Assembly (NCBI RefSeq): GCF_002807055.1
Contig: NZ_NIXN01000003.1
Coordinates: forward strand, 248,001-312,000
Reading direction: 5' to 3'
DNA length: 64,000 nt
Source: Confluentibacter citreus
GTDB lineage: Bacteria; Bacteroidota; Bacteroidia; Flavobacteriales; Flavobacteriaceae
Shown here: positions 35,122 to 43,988 of the stretch, piece after piece
Position numbering within the stretch: the first letter of the stretch is position 1
How the letters are laid out: each line of letters starts with the position of its first letter
Made by a program: the position numbers and the translations under genes
The notes under the pieces: generated by a model
Seen by the model: only the letters and a program-made list of their open reading frames with translations
Told to the model about the DNA's origin: nothing
Database searches by the model: none

Positions 35122-36045
35122 ATGAAATTATACAGTGCAATTATTTTATTTACTCTAACTACATTTTCAATCGTAAGTTTAAATGCGCAAACCATTAGCA
35201 AGGAAGAAATGTTATTTCTTACTTCGGAATGGAAAGGCGAACGTTTTGATGATGGCAGACCAAAAATTCCAGACGATTTATTGGAGAGAGCAAAAACCAT
35301 CATGATTGATGATGCATGGACCGTATTGAGAAATGAAGGATACCTAAACCAATATGCTGGCAACTGGAAAATAGTCAATAATACCACTATGACAGGACGT
35401 GCTGTTACTGCTATGTATTTACCAAGCCGTCCAGATGTCGAAAAAAACATTAAAGAAAGAGGTGCTTCTCAAGGAAGAAAAGGTAACACCAACGCTTGGC
35501 CTATTGATATACTTACTAAAGGCGATTTATATGTAGCTGATGCCTATGGAAAAATAAGTAGTGGTCCCATAATGGGAGCTACTTTAGCAAATTCTATATT
35601 CAGCAAATCTGGTAACGGTGTTGTGTTTAATGGTGCCGCAAGAGATTTACAGGAAATACAGAACATTAAAGGCTTTAATGCTTTTGTACGTGATTTTCAT
35701 CCATCATTTACTGAAGAAATGGTTCTTACAGGATTAAATACGCCAATTCGTATTGGTGATGCTATTGTGCTTCCGGGGGATTTAGTAATTGCAACTGTTG
35801 AAGGTGTACTTTTTGTTCCTGCACATATGGCTGAACAAGTGGTAAGCACATCGGAATTTGTCACCAGAAAAGATCAATTTGGTTTTGAAATGGTAAAAGC
35901 GGGCACATACAGCACAGGTGAAATTGATAGCCAATGGGGAGATGATATAAAAACTGCTTTTTTAAAATGGCTTGAAAAACACCCTGAGTTAGGTAAAATG
36001 ACACGCGCCGAACTAGATAAAGTGATGAGTAAAAGAACATGGTAA
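35122..36045 (+). CDS. Exported RraA-like protein, possible aldolase, paralog 1
   Basis: 307 residues with signal peptide (MKLYSAIILFTLTTFSIVSL, then NAQ). The RraA/HMG-aldolase fold occupies about 60-265. The ligand/metal motif is conserved: GNGVVFNGAARD with R174-D175, and PGDLVIATVEGVLFVPAHMAEQV near 215. Family knowledge: class II pyruvate aldolases of this fold (4-hydroxy-4-methyl-2-oxoglutarate aldolase) use the R-D pair with a divalent metal and cleave 2-keto acids; RraA itself is a non-catalytic RNase E regulator. An N-terminal extension of about 60 residues (EWKGERFDDGRPKIPDDLL) is shared with the second copy at 45315. A cleaved signal would place it in the periplasm, unusual for this fold. 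Confidence 0.75.
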   Translation: MKLYSAIILFTLTTFSIVSLNAQTISKEEMLFLTSEWKGERFDDGRPKIPDDLLERAKTIMIDDAWTVLRNEGYLNQYAGNWKIVNNTTMTGRAVTAMYLPSRPDVEKNIKERGASQGRKGNTNAWPIDILTKGDLYVADAYGKISSGPIMGATLANSIFSKSGNGVVFNGAARDLQEIQNIKGFNAFVRDFHPSFTEEMVLTGLNTPIRIGDAIVLPGDLVIATVEGVLFVPAHMAEQVVSTSEFVTRKDQFGFEMVKAGTYSTGEIDSQWGDDIKTAFLKWLEKHPELGKMTRAELDKVMSKRTW

Positions 36046-36092
36046 TCGATAAGATTACCATTTTTTATATTCAAACCAAACTAAATAGACAA

Positions 36093-37508
36093 ATGAAAAA
36101 ACTTTTATTAATTAGCTTATTTATAGCAAACGTTTTATTTACATATAGAACAGATGCACAGATTAGGCTACCCTCCATTATAAGTGATAATATGGTATTG
36201 CAACAAAACTCTGAAGCGACCCTTTGGGGTTGGTCGGGTGCCAGCGAACGTTTTGTTATCATTTCTTCTTGGAAAGAAGAAGTCGATACGGTGCAAGCCT
36301 CCAACATTGGAAAATGGAAAGCGAAAATTAAAACGCCTTCAGCTGGAGGTCCATATACCATCACCTTAAAAGGTATGAACAGGTTTAGACCAACACCGAG
36401 TATTGTGCTAGAAAATATCATGATAGGAGAAGTATGGTTGCTTTCTGGGCAGTCCAATATGGAAATGAGCAATAACCAACAAATAAAAGATATTTTACCA
36501 ACTAGTGCGAATAGTAATATCAGATTCTTTACAGTAGATAAAAAAGCCTCTGAATATCCTCAAGACCATGCCGATGGCGATTGGGTATCATGCGATGAAG
36601 AAACCTTAAAACGTTTTAGTGCTGCTGGTTATTTTTTTGGAAAAAAAATACATGACGAATTGAAGGTACCCATCGGTTTGATACAATCTGCTTGGTCTGG
36701 AACGCCTATAGAACTATGGGAGCCAGCATCTGTCATAGATTCAGATCCTATCATGAAAAAAGCCGCCAGTGAAATTGTAGTGAAAACGCATAGACCACAT
36801 CAACCCGGCTATCTCTACAATGCCATGATTTATCCTATTTCTAATTATACCATTTCAGGAGCCCTTTGGTACCAAGGGGAAAGCAACACGCCTAGAGCCT
36901 ATGCCTATGAAAAAATGTTAAATGGCATGATTGGATCATGGCGTGAAGCCTTCCAAAATGATTTTCCATTCTACTACGTACAGATTGCACCATGGAAATA
37001 CGATACTTCTTTGTATGAAGGGGCGTTGCTCCAAGAAGCACAGTCCAAGTCACTTTCATATCCTAAAACTGGCATGGTGGTAATTACCGACCTAGTAGAT
37101 GATGTCACCAACCTGCACCCTCAAAATAAAAAGGACGTAGGAGAACGTTTAGCACTACTTGCACTTGCTGAAACTTATGGAAAAAACATTCCTGTTTATA
37201 AGAGCCCCGTATTGAAAAATATGGAAATAGATAAAGGAAAGGCTAGCCTATATTTCAGTGATGCACCTAACGGTTTTATCACCAAGGATGGTGGCAAGCC
37301 CACGGAATTTATGATAGCCGGAAGCAATAAGAAATTTTTACCTGCTGATGTGCAACTAAAAAAAGACAAAATAATAGTTTCAAATAAAAATATTAAAGAA
37401 CCTGTAGCTGTTAGATTTTCATTTAGCAACATAGGAATATCTAATGTACTAAGTAGAGAAGGATTCCCAATAGTACCATTCAGAACAGATACTTGGGAAG
37501 TTGATTAG
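36093..37508 (+). CDS. Exported sialate-O-acetylesterase-family esterase
   Basis: 471 residues from the ATG at 36093 (MKKLLLISLFIANVLFTYRT, then DAQ), chosen over an upstream in-frame ATG at 36039 because it exposes the signal. SGNH hydrolase with nucleophile S121 in LLSGQSNME, WYQGESNT near 268 and the catalytic D/H region LVDDVTNLHPQNKKDVGERL near 335. An N-terminal beta domain (about 25-110) precedes the esterase core. The family includes CE20-type acetylesterases that act on plant and algal glycans. It would deacetylate a sugar outside the cytoplasm. A shorter architecture than the paralog at 50600. Last gene before the second PQQ dehydrogenase. Confidence 0.85.
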   Translation: MKKLLLISLFIANVLFTYRTDAQIRLPSIISDNMVLQQNSEATLWGWSGASERFVIISSWKEEVDTVQASNIGKWKAKIKTPSAGGPYTITLKGMNRFRPTPSIVLENIMIGEVWLLSGQSNMEMSNNQQIKDILPTSANSNIRFFTVDKKASEYPQDHADGDWVSCDEETLKRFSAAGYFFGKKIHDELKVPIGLIQSAWSGTPIELWEPASVIDSDPIMKKAASEIVVKTHRPHQPGYLYNAMIYPISNYTISGALWYQGESNTPRAYAYEKMLNGMIGSWREAFQNDFPFYYVQIAPWKYDTSLYEGALLQEAQSKSLSYPKTGMVVITDLVDDVTNLHPQNKKDVGERLALLALAETYGKNIPVYKSPVLKNMEIDKGKASLYFSDAPNGFITKDGGKPTEFMIAGSNKKFLPADVQLKKDKIIVSNKNIKEPVAVRFSFSNIGISNVLSREGFPIVPFRTDTWEVD

Positions 37509-37659
37509 ACTTAATATACAAAGAAACGCTTGAGCGATTATATGAAGTAAGGGCATTTTTGTGACGAAAGCCGTGGCGTATTTAAATACTTAGGGAATAG
37601 AACGTTTCTGTTTTCGATAAGAAAAACTAATTACAACGATGCTAAACTAATAATCACTT

Positions 37660-39933
37660 ATGCCACACACAAACACTATTTCAGTAAGGTTATCCCCTTC
37701 ATTTTACATTTTATCTGGTTTCTTTATTCTTTTAGCCAGTTGTAATGTTAAGCATTCAGAACCTTTAGCGACACAACAACACATTGAATGGAAAGACTAT
37801 GGCGGAGGTCCCGATCATTCAAAATTTGTGGAATTCACCCAGATTACCAAGAAAAATGTCAACCAACTAGAAGTAGCATTTATAGTACCCACTTACGATA
37901 ATTCAAATTATAATTTCAACCCCATTATCGTGGATAACGTGATGTACGTAATGGGTAGAAACAACTCGATTATTGCGGTTGATTCTAGTACTGGCAAAGA
38001 AATTTGGATTCATGAAAATCTCAAAGGAATCATTACCCGCGGCATCAATTTCTGGCAAAGCGAGGATAAGAGCCAAAAGCGACTGATTATTTTTCTAAAC
38101 AATACCATGCAGGCCATAGATGCCATTACCGGAAAGTCCATCATGGACTTTGGTGATACAGGTCCCGGATATACAGATATGCGACTTGGAGTAGATCGGG
38201 ATCCTGAAACACTGGGTCGTATGATGCCAGTTATTCCCGGTCATGTATTTGAAGACCTGATTCTGGTTGGTTCAGCTCCAGGAGAAAATCCATTTGTTGG
38301 GCCTGGCCATCTTCGTGCTTATAGTGTCATCACTGGAAAAATGGCATGGATTTTTCATACCATCCCACTCCCAGGTGAATATGGCTACGAAACTTGGCCA
38401 AAAGATGCTTACAAATACGTTGGGGCTACCAATACTTGGGGTGAAATCTCTGTAGATGCGGAACGTGGCATTGCTTACTTCCCCACAGGTTCTCCAACTT
38501 ATGATTTTGATGGTGCAGATCGACAAGGAGCTAATTTATTTGGAAATTGCATCATCGCCCTTGATGCACGTACCGGTAAAAGACTATGGCATTTCCAGAC
38601 TGTACATCATGATATTTGGGATTATGACTTGACAGCTGCACCTCAGTTGATTACCGTTCAGCACGATGGCAAAAAGGTAGATGCTGTGGCCGTTGCTGCC
38701 AAAACAGGATTTTTGTACGTGTTTGATAGGGTAACGGGCAAACCGCTCTGGCCTATTGAGGAAAGACCCGTTCCACAAAGTGACATGCCTAATGAAAAGT
38801 CATCGCCAACCCAACCCTTTCCTACTGTCATACCACCATTCAACCGCCAAGTAGTAACTGTGGAGGATATGAATCCTTATTGGAGCAACGAAAAGCGTGA
38901 AGAAATGATTGAAAGAATTAGTAAATCGAAAGTAGGATTGTTCCAGCCACTCTCCGACAAATATGAAACCATTGCCATTCCAGGCTCAACAGGTGGTGCC
39001 AATTACGGCAATACAGCTGCAAATCCCAAAAAAGGCATTGTTTATGTTCAAACCAAAGAATCTGCATCTATATATCGCTTAAAAATTAGGGAGCCGAGAA
39101 AGAACAACTCGGAACTGTCTGGTGATCTAATAGCAAAAGCAGAGGCTTCATATAAACAAACTTGTTTGGTATGCCATGGTGCTGATAAAAATGGTTTGGA
39201 GGGATTAGGAACCAGTTTGCTCACTATGGATCGAAGTGGCGGATTGGATGCTTTCAAATTGACAGTGACCAATGGTAAGGGTCGGATGCCTGCCATGCCA
39301 CACCTAGATGGTGAAGCCTTGAGCAATCTATACACCTACCTTGCATCCTTAGCCAGAACGAGAGGTAATAACAGCCAACAAGAGCAGGTACTCCCGCCAT
39401 CGGGGCCTGTAGTAGCTTCGGGTGGAGTAAAAGTTCCTGATTACCCACCACGAAAAGAAGTTGGGTATCCCATGGATTACATGGGTCCTAAAGCAATTTA
39501 TATAGAATCCAATAACTATGGTGAGGCAGCTAACGATATTTTAACACCCGCATGGTCATGGATTGTCGCTTATGATTTAAATAAGGGCGAAATCAAATGG
39601 AAAGTGCCCCTAGGTGATGATGATGACATTGATAGTGAAGAAAATACAGGAACAGCCAACGGATCCTTACGAAAAGGAATGGTTGTTACGGCAACCGGAC
39701 TAGTTTTTGCCACTGCTGGGGATGGTAGGGTTTATGCTTATGATGCTGATAATGGCAATATTCTTTGGAAAAAAGAAGTAGGACGAACAAATCCTCAGGG
39801 CATTCCTGCTATGTATGAAGCGAATGGGCGGCAATACCTTGTAATTTGCTCAACTGGACGTTTAAAGGATGATACGCTAAAAGAAGAGGACATTCCGAAA
39901 GGATATGTGGTTTATGCGCTTCCTAAAAAGTAA
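37660..39933 (+). CDS. PQQ-dependent dehydrogenase with cytochrome c domain, paralog 2
   Basis: 757 residues. Lipoprotein signal ends LLASC (Cys28). Domain order is the same as the paralog at 26957: propeller repeats (IAVDSSTGKEIWIHENLKG), TVHHDIWDYDLTAAPQL near 310, haem c motif CLVCH at 502-506 in the inserted domain, and closing blades with YAYDADNGNILWKKEV. Codon use is more GC-rich than paralog 1. The 151-base gap upstream holds a weak promoter-like pair (TTG 37530, CATTTTTG 37554), so it may be transcribed separately. Retaining both copies suggests different substrates or regulation. Confidence 0.88.
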   Translation: MPHTNTISVRLSPSFYILSGFFILLASCNVKHSEPLATQQHIEWKDYGGGPDHSKFVEFTQITKKNVNQLEVAFIVPTYDNSNYNFNPIIVDNVMYVMGRNNSIIAVDSSTGKEIWIHENLKGIITRGINFWQSEDKSQKRLIIFLNNTMQAIDAITGKSIMDFGDTGPGYTDMRLGVDRDPETLGRMMPVIPGHVFEDLILVGSAPGENPFVGPGHLRAYSVITGKMAWIFHTIPLPGEYGYETWPKDAYKYVGATNTWGEISVDAERGIAYFPTGSPTYDFDGADRQGANLFGNCIIALDARTGKRLWHFQTVHHDIWDYDLTAAPQLITVQHDGKKVDAVAVAAKTGFLYVFDRVTGKPLWPIEERPVPQSDMPNEKSSPTQPFPTVIPPFNRQVVTVEDMNPYWSNEKREEMIERISKSKVGLFQPLSDKYETIAIPGSTGGANYGNTAANPKKGIVYVQTKESASIYRLKIREPRKNNSELSGDLIAKAEASYKQTCLVCHGADKNGLEGLGTSLLTMDRSGGLDAFKLTVTNGKGRMPAMPHLDGEALSNLYTYLASLARTRGNNSQQEQVLPPSGPVVASGGVKVPDYPPRKEVGYPMDYMGPKAIYIESNNYGEAANDILTPAWSWIVAYDLNKGEIKWKVPLGDDDDIDSEENTGTANGSLRKGMVVTATGLVFATAGDGRVYAYDADNGNILWKKEVGRTNPQGIPAMYEANGRQYLVICSTGRLKDDTLKEEDIPKGYVVYALPKK

Positions 39934-40003
39934 GGAAAATAAATTTCAAAAAGATAGCTTACACCTAAATATATCAACAGCAATCTAACTAAAATTTTTT
40001 TAT

Positions 40004-40037
40004 AAAAAAATGCCACGCAAAAACGTGGCATTTTTTA
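40004..40037. terminator. Bidirectional terminator
   Basis: AAAAAATGCCACG..CGTGGCATTTTTT, a 13-bp stem with A and T runs on both sides, between convergent genes ending at 39933 and 40054. Confidence 0.93.
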
Positions 40038-40053
40038 TTTATTCAGAGTTCTT

Positions 40054-41046
40054 TTATTTCATTTTTAATCTGAATACATTATTTGTAGCTGTAATGTACA
40101 TTATTTTTTCATCTGGAGAAAAAGCAAGATTGGCAACACTTAATCTGCTAAATTTAATTCTACCAATAAGCTTAGCATCTTTTGTGAATATCCAAACACC
40201 ATCTGGACCTGTAGCATATACATTACCAGATTTATCAATCTTCAATCCGTCGCATCCACCCATACCTTTTTCTTTGGCAACATTATAGAATACACGTTTA
40301 TTTTTTAAGTTCCCAGATTTATCAATATCATACTTAAACCATCCTTTATCTTCACCATCGGTACTAGCAACAATCATTGTTTTTTTATCAGGAAAAATAG
40401 CAATGCCATTTGGTTGAGGTATACGATCATCTTGAAGGGTTACTTTTCCTTTTTTATCCATTTTATAAACACCTTGAAAAGGAATCTCTTTTTTAGGATC
40501 GTTCATGCCTTTTTCAAAACCATATCCTGGGTCGGTGAAATACAAATCTCCCTTTTTAGACATTACCAAATCATTTGGACTGTTAAGTCTCTTGCCATCG
40601 TACTCACCAACAACCGTTGTATAATTTGTCTGCGGAGCATTCAGGGGTGCATCCATTTTTGCTATTCTTCTGTCTCCATGTTGACAAATTAACAATTCTC
40701 CCTTTTTAGAAAGATAAAGTCCATTAGACCCCATAAACCCACCTCTAGATTCAGTAGATGTATAACCAGCTGGCTTTAAATACACTTCTTTACCCTTTGC
40801 CTCAGTCCATTTATAAATAGTATTTGCTGGAACATCAGAAAACAATAACATGCTTTCTTTTTCAATCCATAATGGTCCTTCAGTAAATTGACAGCCATCA
40901 GCAATTTTTTCAACTTTGGCATCTTTATTTATAACAGCTGAAAGTTCATCTGAAATAAATTCTATGGTTCCCATATCTTGGGCAATTCCATAAGAAGTTG
41001 AAATAAGTACCAAAAGACTCAAACTTAGTTTTATTTGTTTTTTCAT
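40054..41046 (-). CDS. Exported SMP-30/gluconolactonase-like protein
   Basis: 330 residues with signal peptide (MKKQIKLSLSLLVLISTSYG, then IAQ). The six-bladed propeller has the SMP-30 signatures: EGPLWIEKESMLLFSDVPA near 58 (metal Glu), LNSPNDLVMSKKGDLYFTDPGYG near 153-175 (metal Asn), PNGIAIFPDKKTM near 205, and GGCDGLKIDKSGNVYATGPDG near 262 (catalytic Asp). It hydrolyses a sugar lactone to the aldonic acid, here in the periplasm. It follows the cupin/SMP-30 fusion gene by 39 bases in the same operon. The Lys/Gly-rich strands are normal for the family. Confidence 0.87.
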   Translation of the reverse strand: MKKQIKLSLSLLVLISTSYGIAQDMGTIEFISDELSAVINKDAKVEKIADGCQFTEGPLWIEKESMLLFSDVPANTIYKWTEAKGKEVYLKPAGYTSTESRGGFMGSNGLYLSKKGELLICQHGDRRIAKMDAPLNAPQTNYTTVVGEYDGKRLNSPNDLVMSKKGDLYFTDPGYGFEKGMNDPKKEIPFQGVYKMDKKGKVTLQDDRIPQPNGIAIFPDKKTMIVASTDGEDKGWFKYDIDKSGNLKNKRVFYNVAKEKGMGGCDGLKIDKSGNVYATGPDGVWIFTKDAKLIGRIKFSRLSVANLAFSPDEKIMYITATNNVFRLKMK

Positions 41047-41085
41047 TTAATTAATCTTTGTTATGTTTAGTAAAATTGATGTTTT

Positions 41086-43023
41086 CTATAAATAATTTAT
41101 ATAACCCTCCATATTGGTTCTAATTTTAAAAACCTTACTATAACTTACAATATACAAGGTTTTCATGTCTTCATCACCAAAACAAAGGCTTACTGGAAAT
41201 GATGGTAAATTTATCATACCAACGTAGCCGCCATTATTATTGAAAATTTGAACACCATAATAGGTGCCAACATAAATGTTACCCATTTTATCAATCGCCA
41301 TACCATCTGCACTAGAAGATTTTCCTTTTCTATCCAACACATTTCCAGTTAAAAACAGTTGAGCAAATTGACGACCATTAGTTATCGTGCCATCTTCATT
41401 TACATCATATGCCCAAATAAAGTTGTCTTTCTCACTGTTCACAGGATACCAGGATTCATTATCATAGCAATTATTTATATAAAGCGTTTTGCCATCTGGT
41501 GATAACAAAATACCGTTTGGCATGGCGAATTCATTTGGCTCAACAATTCTTGTTATTTTTCCTTCTGCAGACACATAATATACTGCTCTACCAGGCTGAT
41601 TTTTTTCTGGTTCCATAGTAAATTGAGGATCTGTAAAATAGAAACCGCCTTTAGTATCTGTAATCACATCGTTAGGCCCATCAATTGGTTTTCCATCATA
41701 TTTATCAACCAAAACCTTTACGACTTGTCCTGTGGTTGTCATTTCAACAACACGATGTCCAATCATATCACAAACAATTAGGTTTCCATTTTTATAAGGA
41801 TATAAGCCATTAGCTTGCATTTTTCCTTCCGTGATATTTTTATAACTACCATCTGGGCTTAATTCTACAATAGAACTCTTTTTTGGATCGGCATTCCAAT
41901 TTTGATCAAAATACATGTTTGAAAAATATACTTTTCCGTTCATCCACTTTGGTCCTTCACTAAATGTTAAAGAAGGCTCCGTTATTTTACCATCAACCAA
42001 CAATTCTGGTTTGGCATCTTTAGGAATTATATTATGGTAAGCTGTTAAAACGGCCTTTTCCTTTTCTGAATAATCTGCTCTCGCGGGCCAAAAAATATCC
42101 AATGCATCGCAACCAAGTTCACTTATATAAGCACCGTGAACCATATTTCCTGGTAAACGAACAACATCATTTTCTCCCATGTGTGCTTTGCCATCAAGGA
42201 TGATTTCTTCGCATTCACCACGCATTACAAACATCATTTGTTCTTCAGGATGAATATGGTGCGGAAATGTAGAACCTGGATCCATAGAAATAAAACTTAA
42301 CTGAGTATTTCTTCCAGAAATTAACCTAGAATGAGCACCTTCAGCCAATTTAGTTAATTGAAAATCATATAAATCATACACCTTATTAAACTCAATATTA
42401 GGTTCTTGGGCATTTTTAACATCCATGATGTCACTTGGAAGATTTTCAATACCTAATTTTTTCAGATAATCTAATCGTAACGGGCTATACAATTCAAGTA
42501 GTTTTGCTCCAGATTCACCAGCAGTAATGCTACTTTTAGTTCCTTTTTTTAAATAGACAAACTCTGTTTTTGGAGTACCACTATGGCTTCCATCTGGTTC
42601 TTCCCTCGCCACTGAAGCCAATGTAACAGCGGTGTCGTTTATAAGTTGATTTATGGATCCTTCTTGAACAAAAAGAAATCTATCTTCTGATAATACCTCA
42701 TCAGGAATTTTTGAATTAGGTGCCATTTGAATAACACTTACCATGGTACCTGTACCCCAAAAAATCTTGGCTTTTACCCCTGGATGAAGTTCTAGACTAT
42801 CAACTTTGTCAAGATTAATAACTTTACCTGCCTCAAGGTTGGATGCTATGCCGTTTTCTGGCAAGTCAGTCAACTCTCTTACAGAAAGATTATGTTGACT
42901 TATTAGTGCATCATTGGTCGCTTGCCACTCTGGTGCCGTTGATTGTTTACACTGAACTATTGCAAAAGTGACAACAACAAGTAAAGCACTGTTAAATATT
43001 CTTTTGGTTAATTTCAAATTCAT
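41086..43023 (-). CDS. Lipoprotein fusion: double cupin + SMP-30 lactonase-like domain
   Basis: 645 residues. Lipoprotein signal ends FAIVQC (Cys25). Cupin part 1 is at about 70-200 (PGVKAKIFWGTGTMVSVIQM). Cupin part 2 is at about 225-320 (STFPHHIHPEEQMMFVMRGE with H-x-H..E metal motif, then PGNMVHGAYI). The SMP-30 propeller is at about 345-640: FSEGPKWMNGKVYFSNMY, IDGPNDVITDTKGGFYFTDP, FAMPNGILLSPDGKTLYIN and SADGMAIDKMGNIYVGTY give all three metal residues and the acid. Fusion of a cupin to a lactonase suggests coupled handling of an oxidised sugar (for example isomerisation and ring opening). It is first in its operon, divergent from the DUF1080 gene. Confidence 0.82.
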   Translation of the reverse strand: MNLKLTKRIFNSALLVVVTFAIVQCKQSTAPEWQATNDALISQHNLSVRELTDLPENGIASNLEAGKVINLDKVDSLELHPGVKAKIFWGTGTMVSVIQMAPNSKIPDEVLSEDRFLFVQEGSINQLINDTAVTLASVAREEPDGSHSGTPKTEFVYLKKGTKSSITAGESGAKLLELYSPLRLDYLKKLGIENLPSDIMDVKNAQEPNIEFNKVYDLYDFQLTKLAEGAHSRLISGRNTQLSFISMDPGSTFPHHIHPEEQMMFVMRGECEEIILDGKAHMGENDVVRLPGNMVHGAYISELGCDALDIFWPARADYSEKEKAVLTAYHNIIPKDAKPELLVDGKITEPSLTFSEGPKWMNGKVYFSNMYFDQNWNADPKKSSIVELSPDGSYKNITEGKMQANGLYPYKNGNLIVCDMIGHRVVEMTTTGQVVKVLVDKYDGKPIDGPNDVITDTKGGFYFTDPQFTMEPEKNQPGRAVYYVSAEGKITRIVEPNEFAMPNGILLSPDGKTLYINNCYDNESWYPVNSEKDNFIWAYDVNEDGTITNGRQFAQLFLTGNVLDRKGKSSSADGMAIDKMGNIYVGTYYGVQIFNNNGGYVGMINLPSFPVSLCFGDEDMKTLYIVSYSKVFKIRTNMEGYINYL

Positions 43024-43300
43024 TAGTTTAGTTTTTATTAGTTTTGATTAAGATTATAAAAATAACCATTTTAAGATAAATCTTGCTTTCAAAAAAGTTA
43101 AGATTTAAAAAAATTGCCCCATTTAAAAATTTAAATTAATTAGACACAAAAATCTGTCCCAATATCTAGTTAAAAGGGGTAATCAGTTTAGTCTATATTC
43201 AAAAAATACCTATATTAGATTCTTTGTAAACCAATATGTTTTTTTCCATTCTGATAAAAACAACATCACTAATAAATAACTAAACTTAAAAAAATTAAAA

Positions 43301-43900
43301 ATGAACTTTATTAATTCTATTAAACAAACAAAATTACATCTTCTAATTCCTACCATGCTGATTCTAAACAGTTCCTGTAAAAATTCGCAAGCACTATTCC
43401 TAGAAAACGCATCCGATTGGGATAAAAATGGCAATGCCACATGGGAATTCTCAGATGGTGTACTACATGGTAGCATCATGAGAGGCAATAGCTTTTTGAT
43501 GACAAACCAAAAATATGACAATTATATCTTAGAAATGGAATTCAACCCTGATGCAGCGATAAACTCGGGTGTTTACATTCATTGTGCTGAAAGGGTTATA
43601 AATACAGAGAAATGTTATGAAGTAAATATTTCTGATACAAACCCAACACCAGCAAACCGTACAGGATCTATTGTTCCTATAGCTCCTCAATTAGTTGCTG
43701 TTGAAACCATCAATAAATGGAATACGCTTAAGATTAAAGTAGAGGGCAATCGTTTTCAAGCCTGGACTAATGGCACTTTAACGGCAGATGCTACAGATAA
43801 CAAACTATCGGATGGTTTTATTGCATTACAAGCATTAGGAAATAATCAAACTGATGGAAAAATCCAATTCAAAAATATTAAGATAACGCCTTTAAAATAA
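43301..43900 (+). CDS. DUF1080 (3-keto-disaccharide hydrolase-like) lipoprotein
   Basis: 199 residues. Lipoprotein signal ends LILNSSC. The rest is one concanavalin-like jelly roll of the DUF1080 type: WEFSDGVLHGSIMRG near 47, YDNYILEMEFNPDAAINSGV near 72, WNTLKIKVEGNRFQAWTNG near 145, IQFKNIKITPL at the end. Some family members act on 3-keto-glycosides, so the Pfam name is 3-keto-disaccharide hydrolase; others only bind. It is a single-gene unit with a 277-base divergent region upstream and a bidirectional terminator downstream. Confidence 0.82.
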   Translation: MNFINSIKQTKLHLLIPTMLILNSSCKNSQALFLENASDWDKNGNATWEFSDGVLHGSIMRGNSFLMTNQKYDNYILEMEFNPDAAINSGVYIHCAERVINTEKCYEVNISDTNPTPANRTGSIVPIAPQLVAVETINKWNTLKIKVEGNRFQAWTNGTLTADATDNKLSDGFIALQALGNNQTDGKIQFKNIKITPLK

Positions 43901-43928
43901 TTAATATTAAATAGAAATCTTTTAAAGT

Positions 43929-43959
43929 AAAAAACCACTTCATTTTGAAGTGGTTTTTT
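43929..43959. terminator. Bidirectional terminator
   Basis: AAAAACCACTTCA-TTT-TGAAGTGGTTTTTT stem between convergent genes ending at 43900 and 43989. Confidence 0.93.
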
Positions 43960-43988
43960 GTTGAATAATAATTACAGTTGAACGTTAA

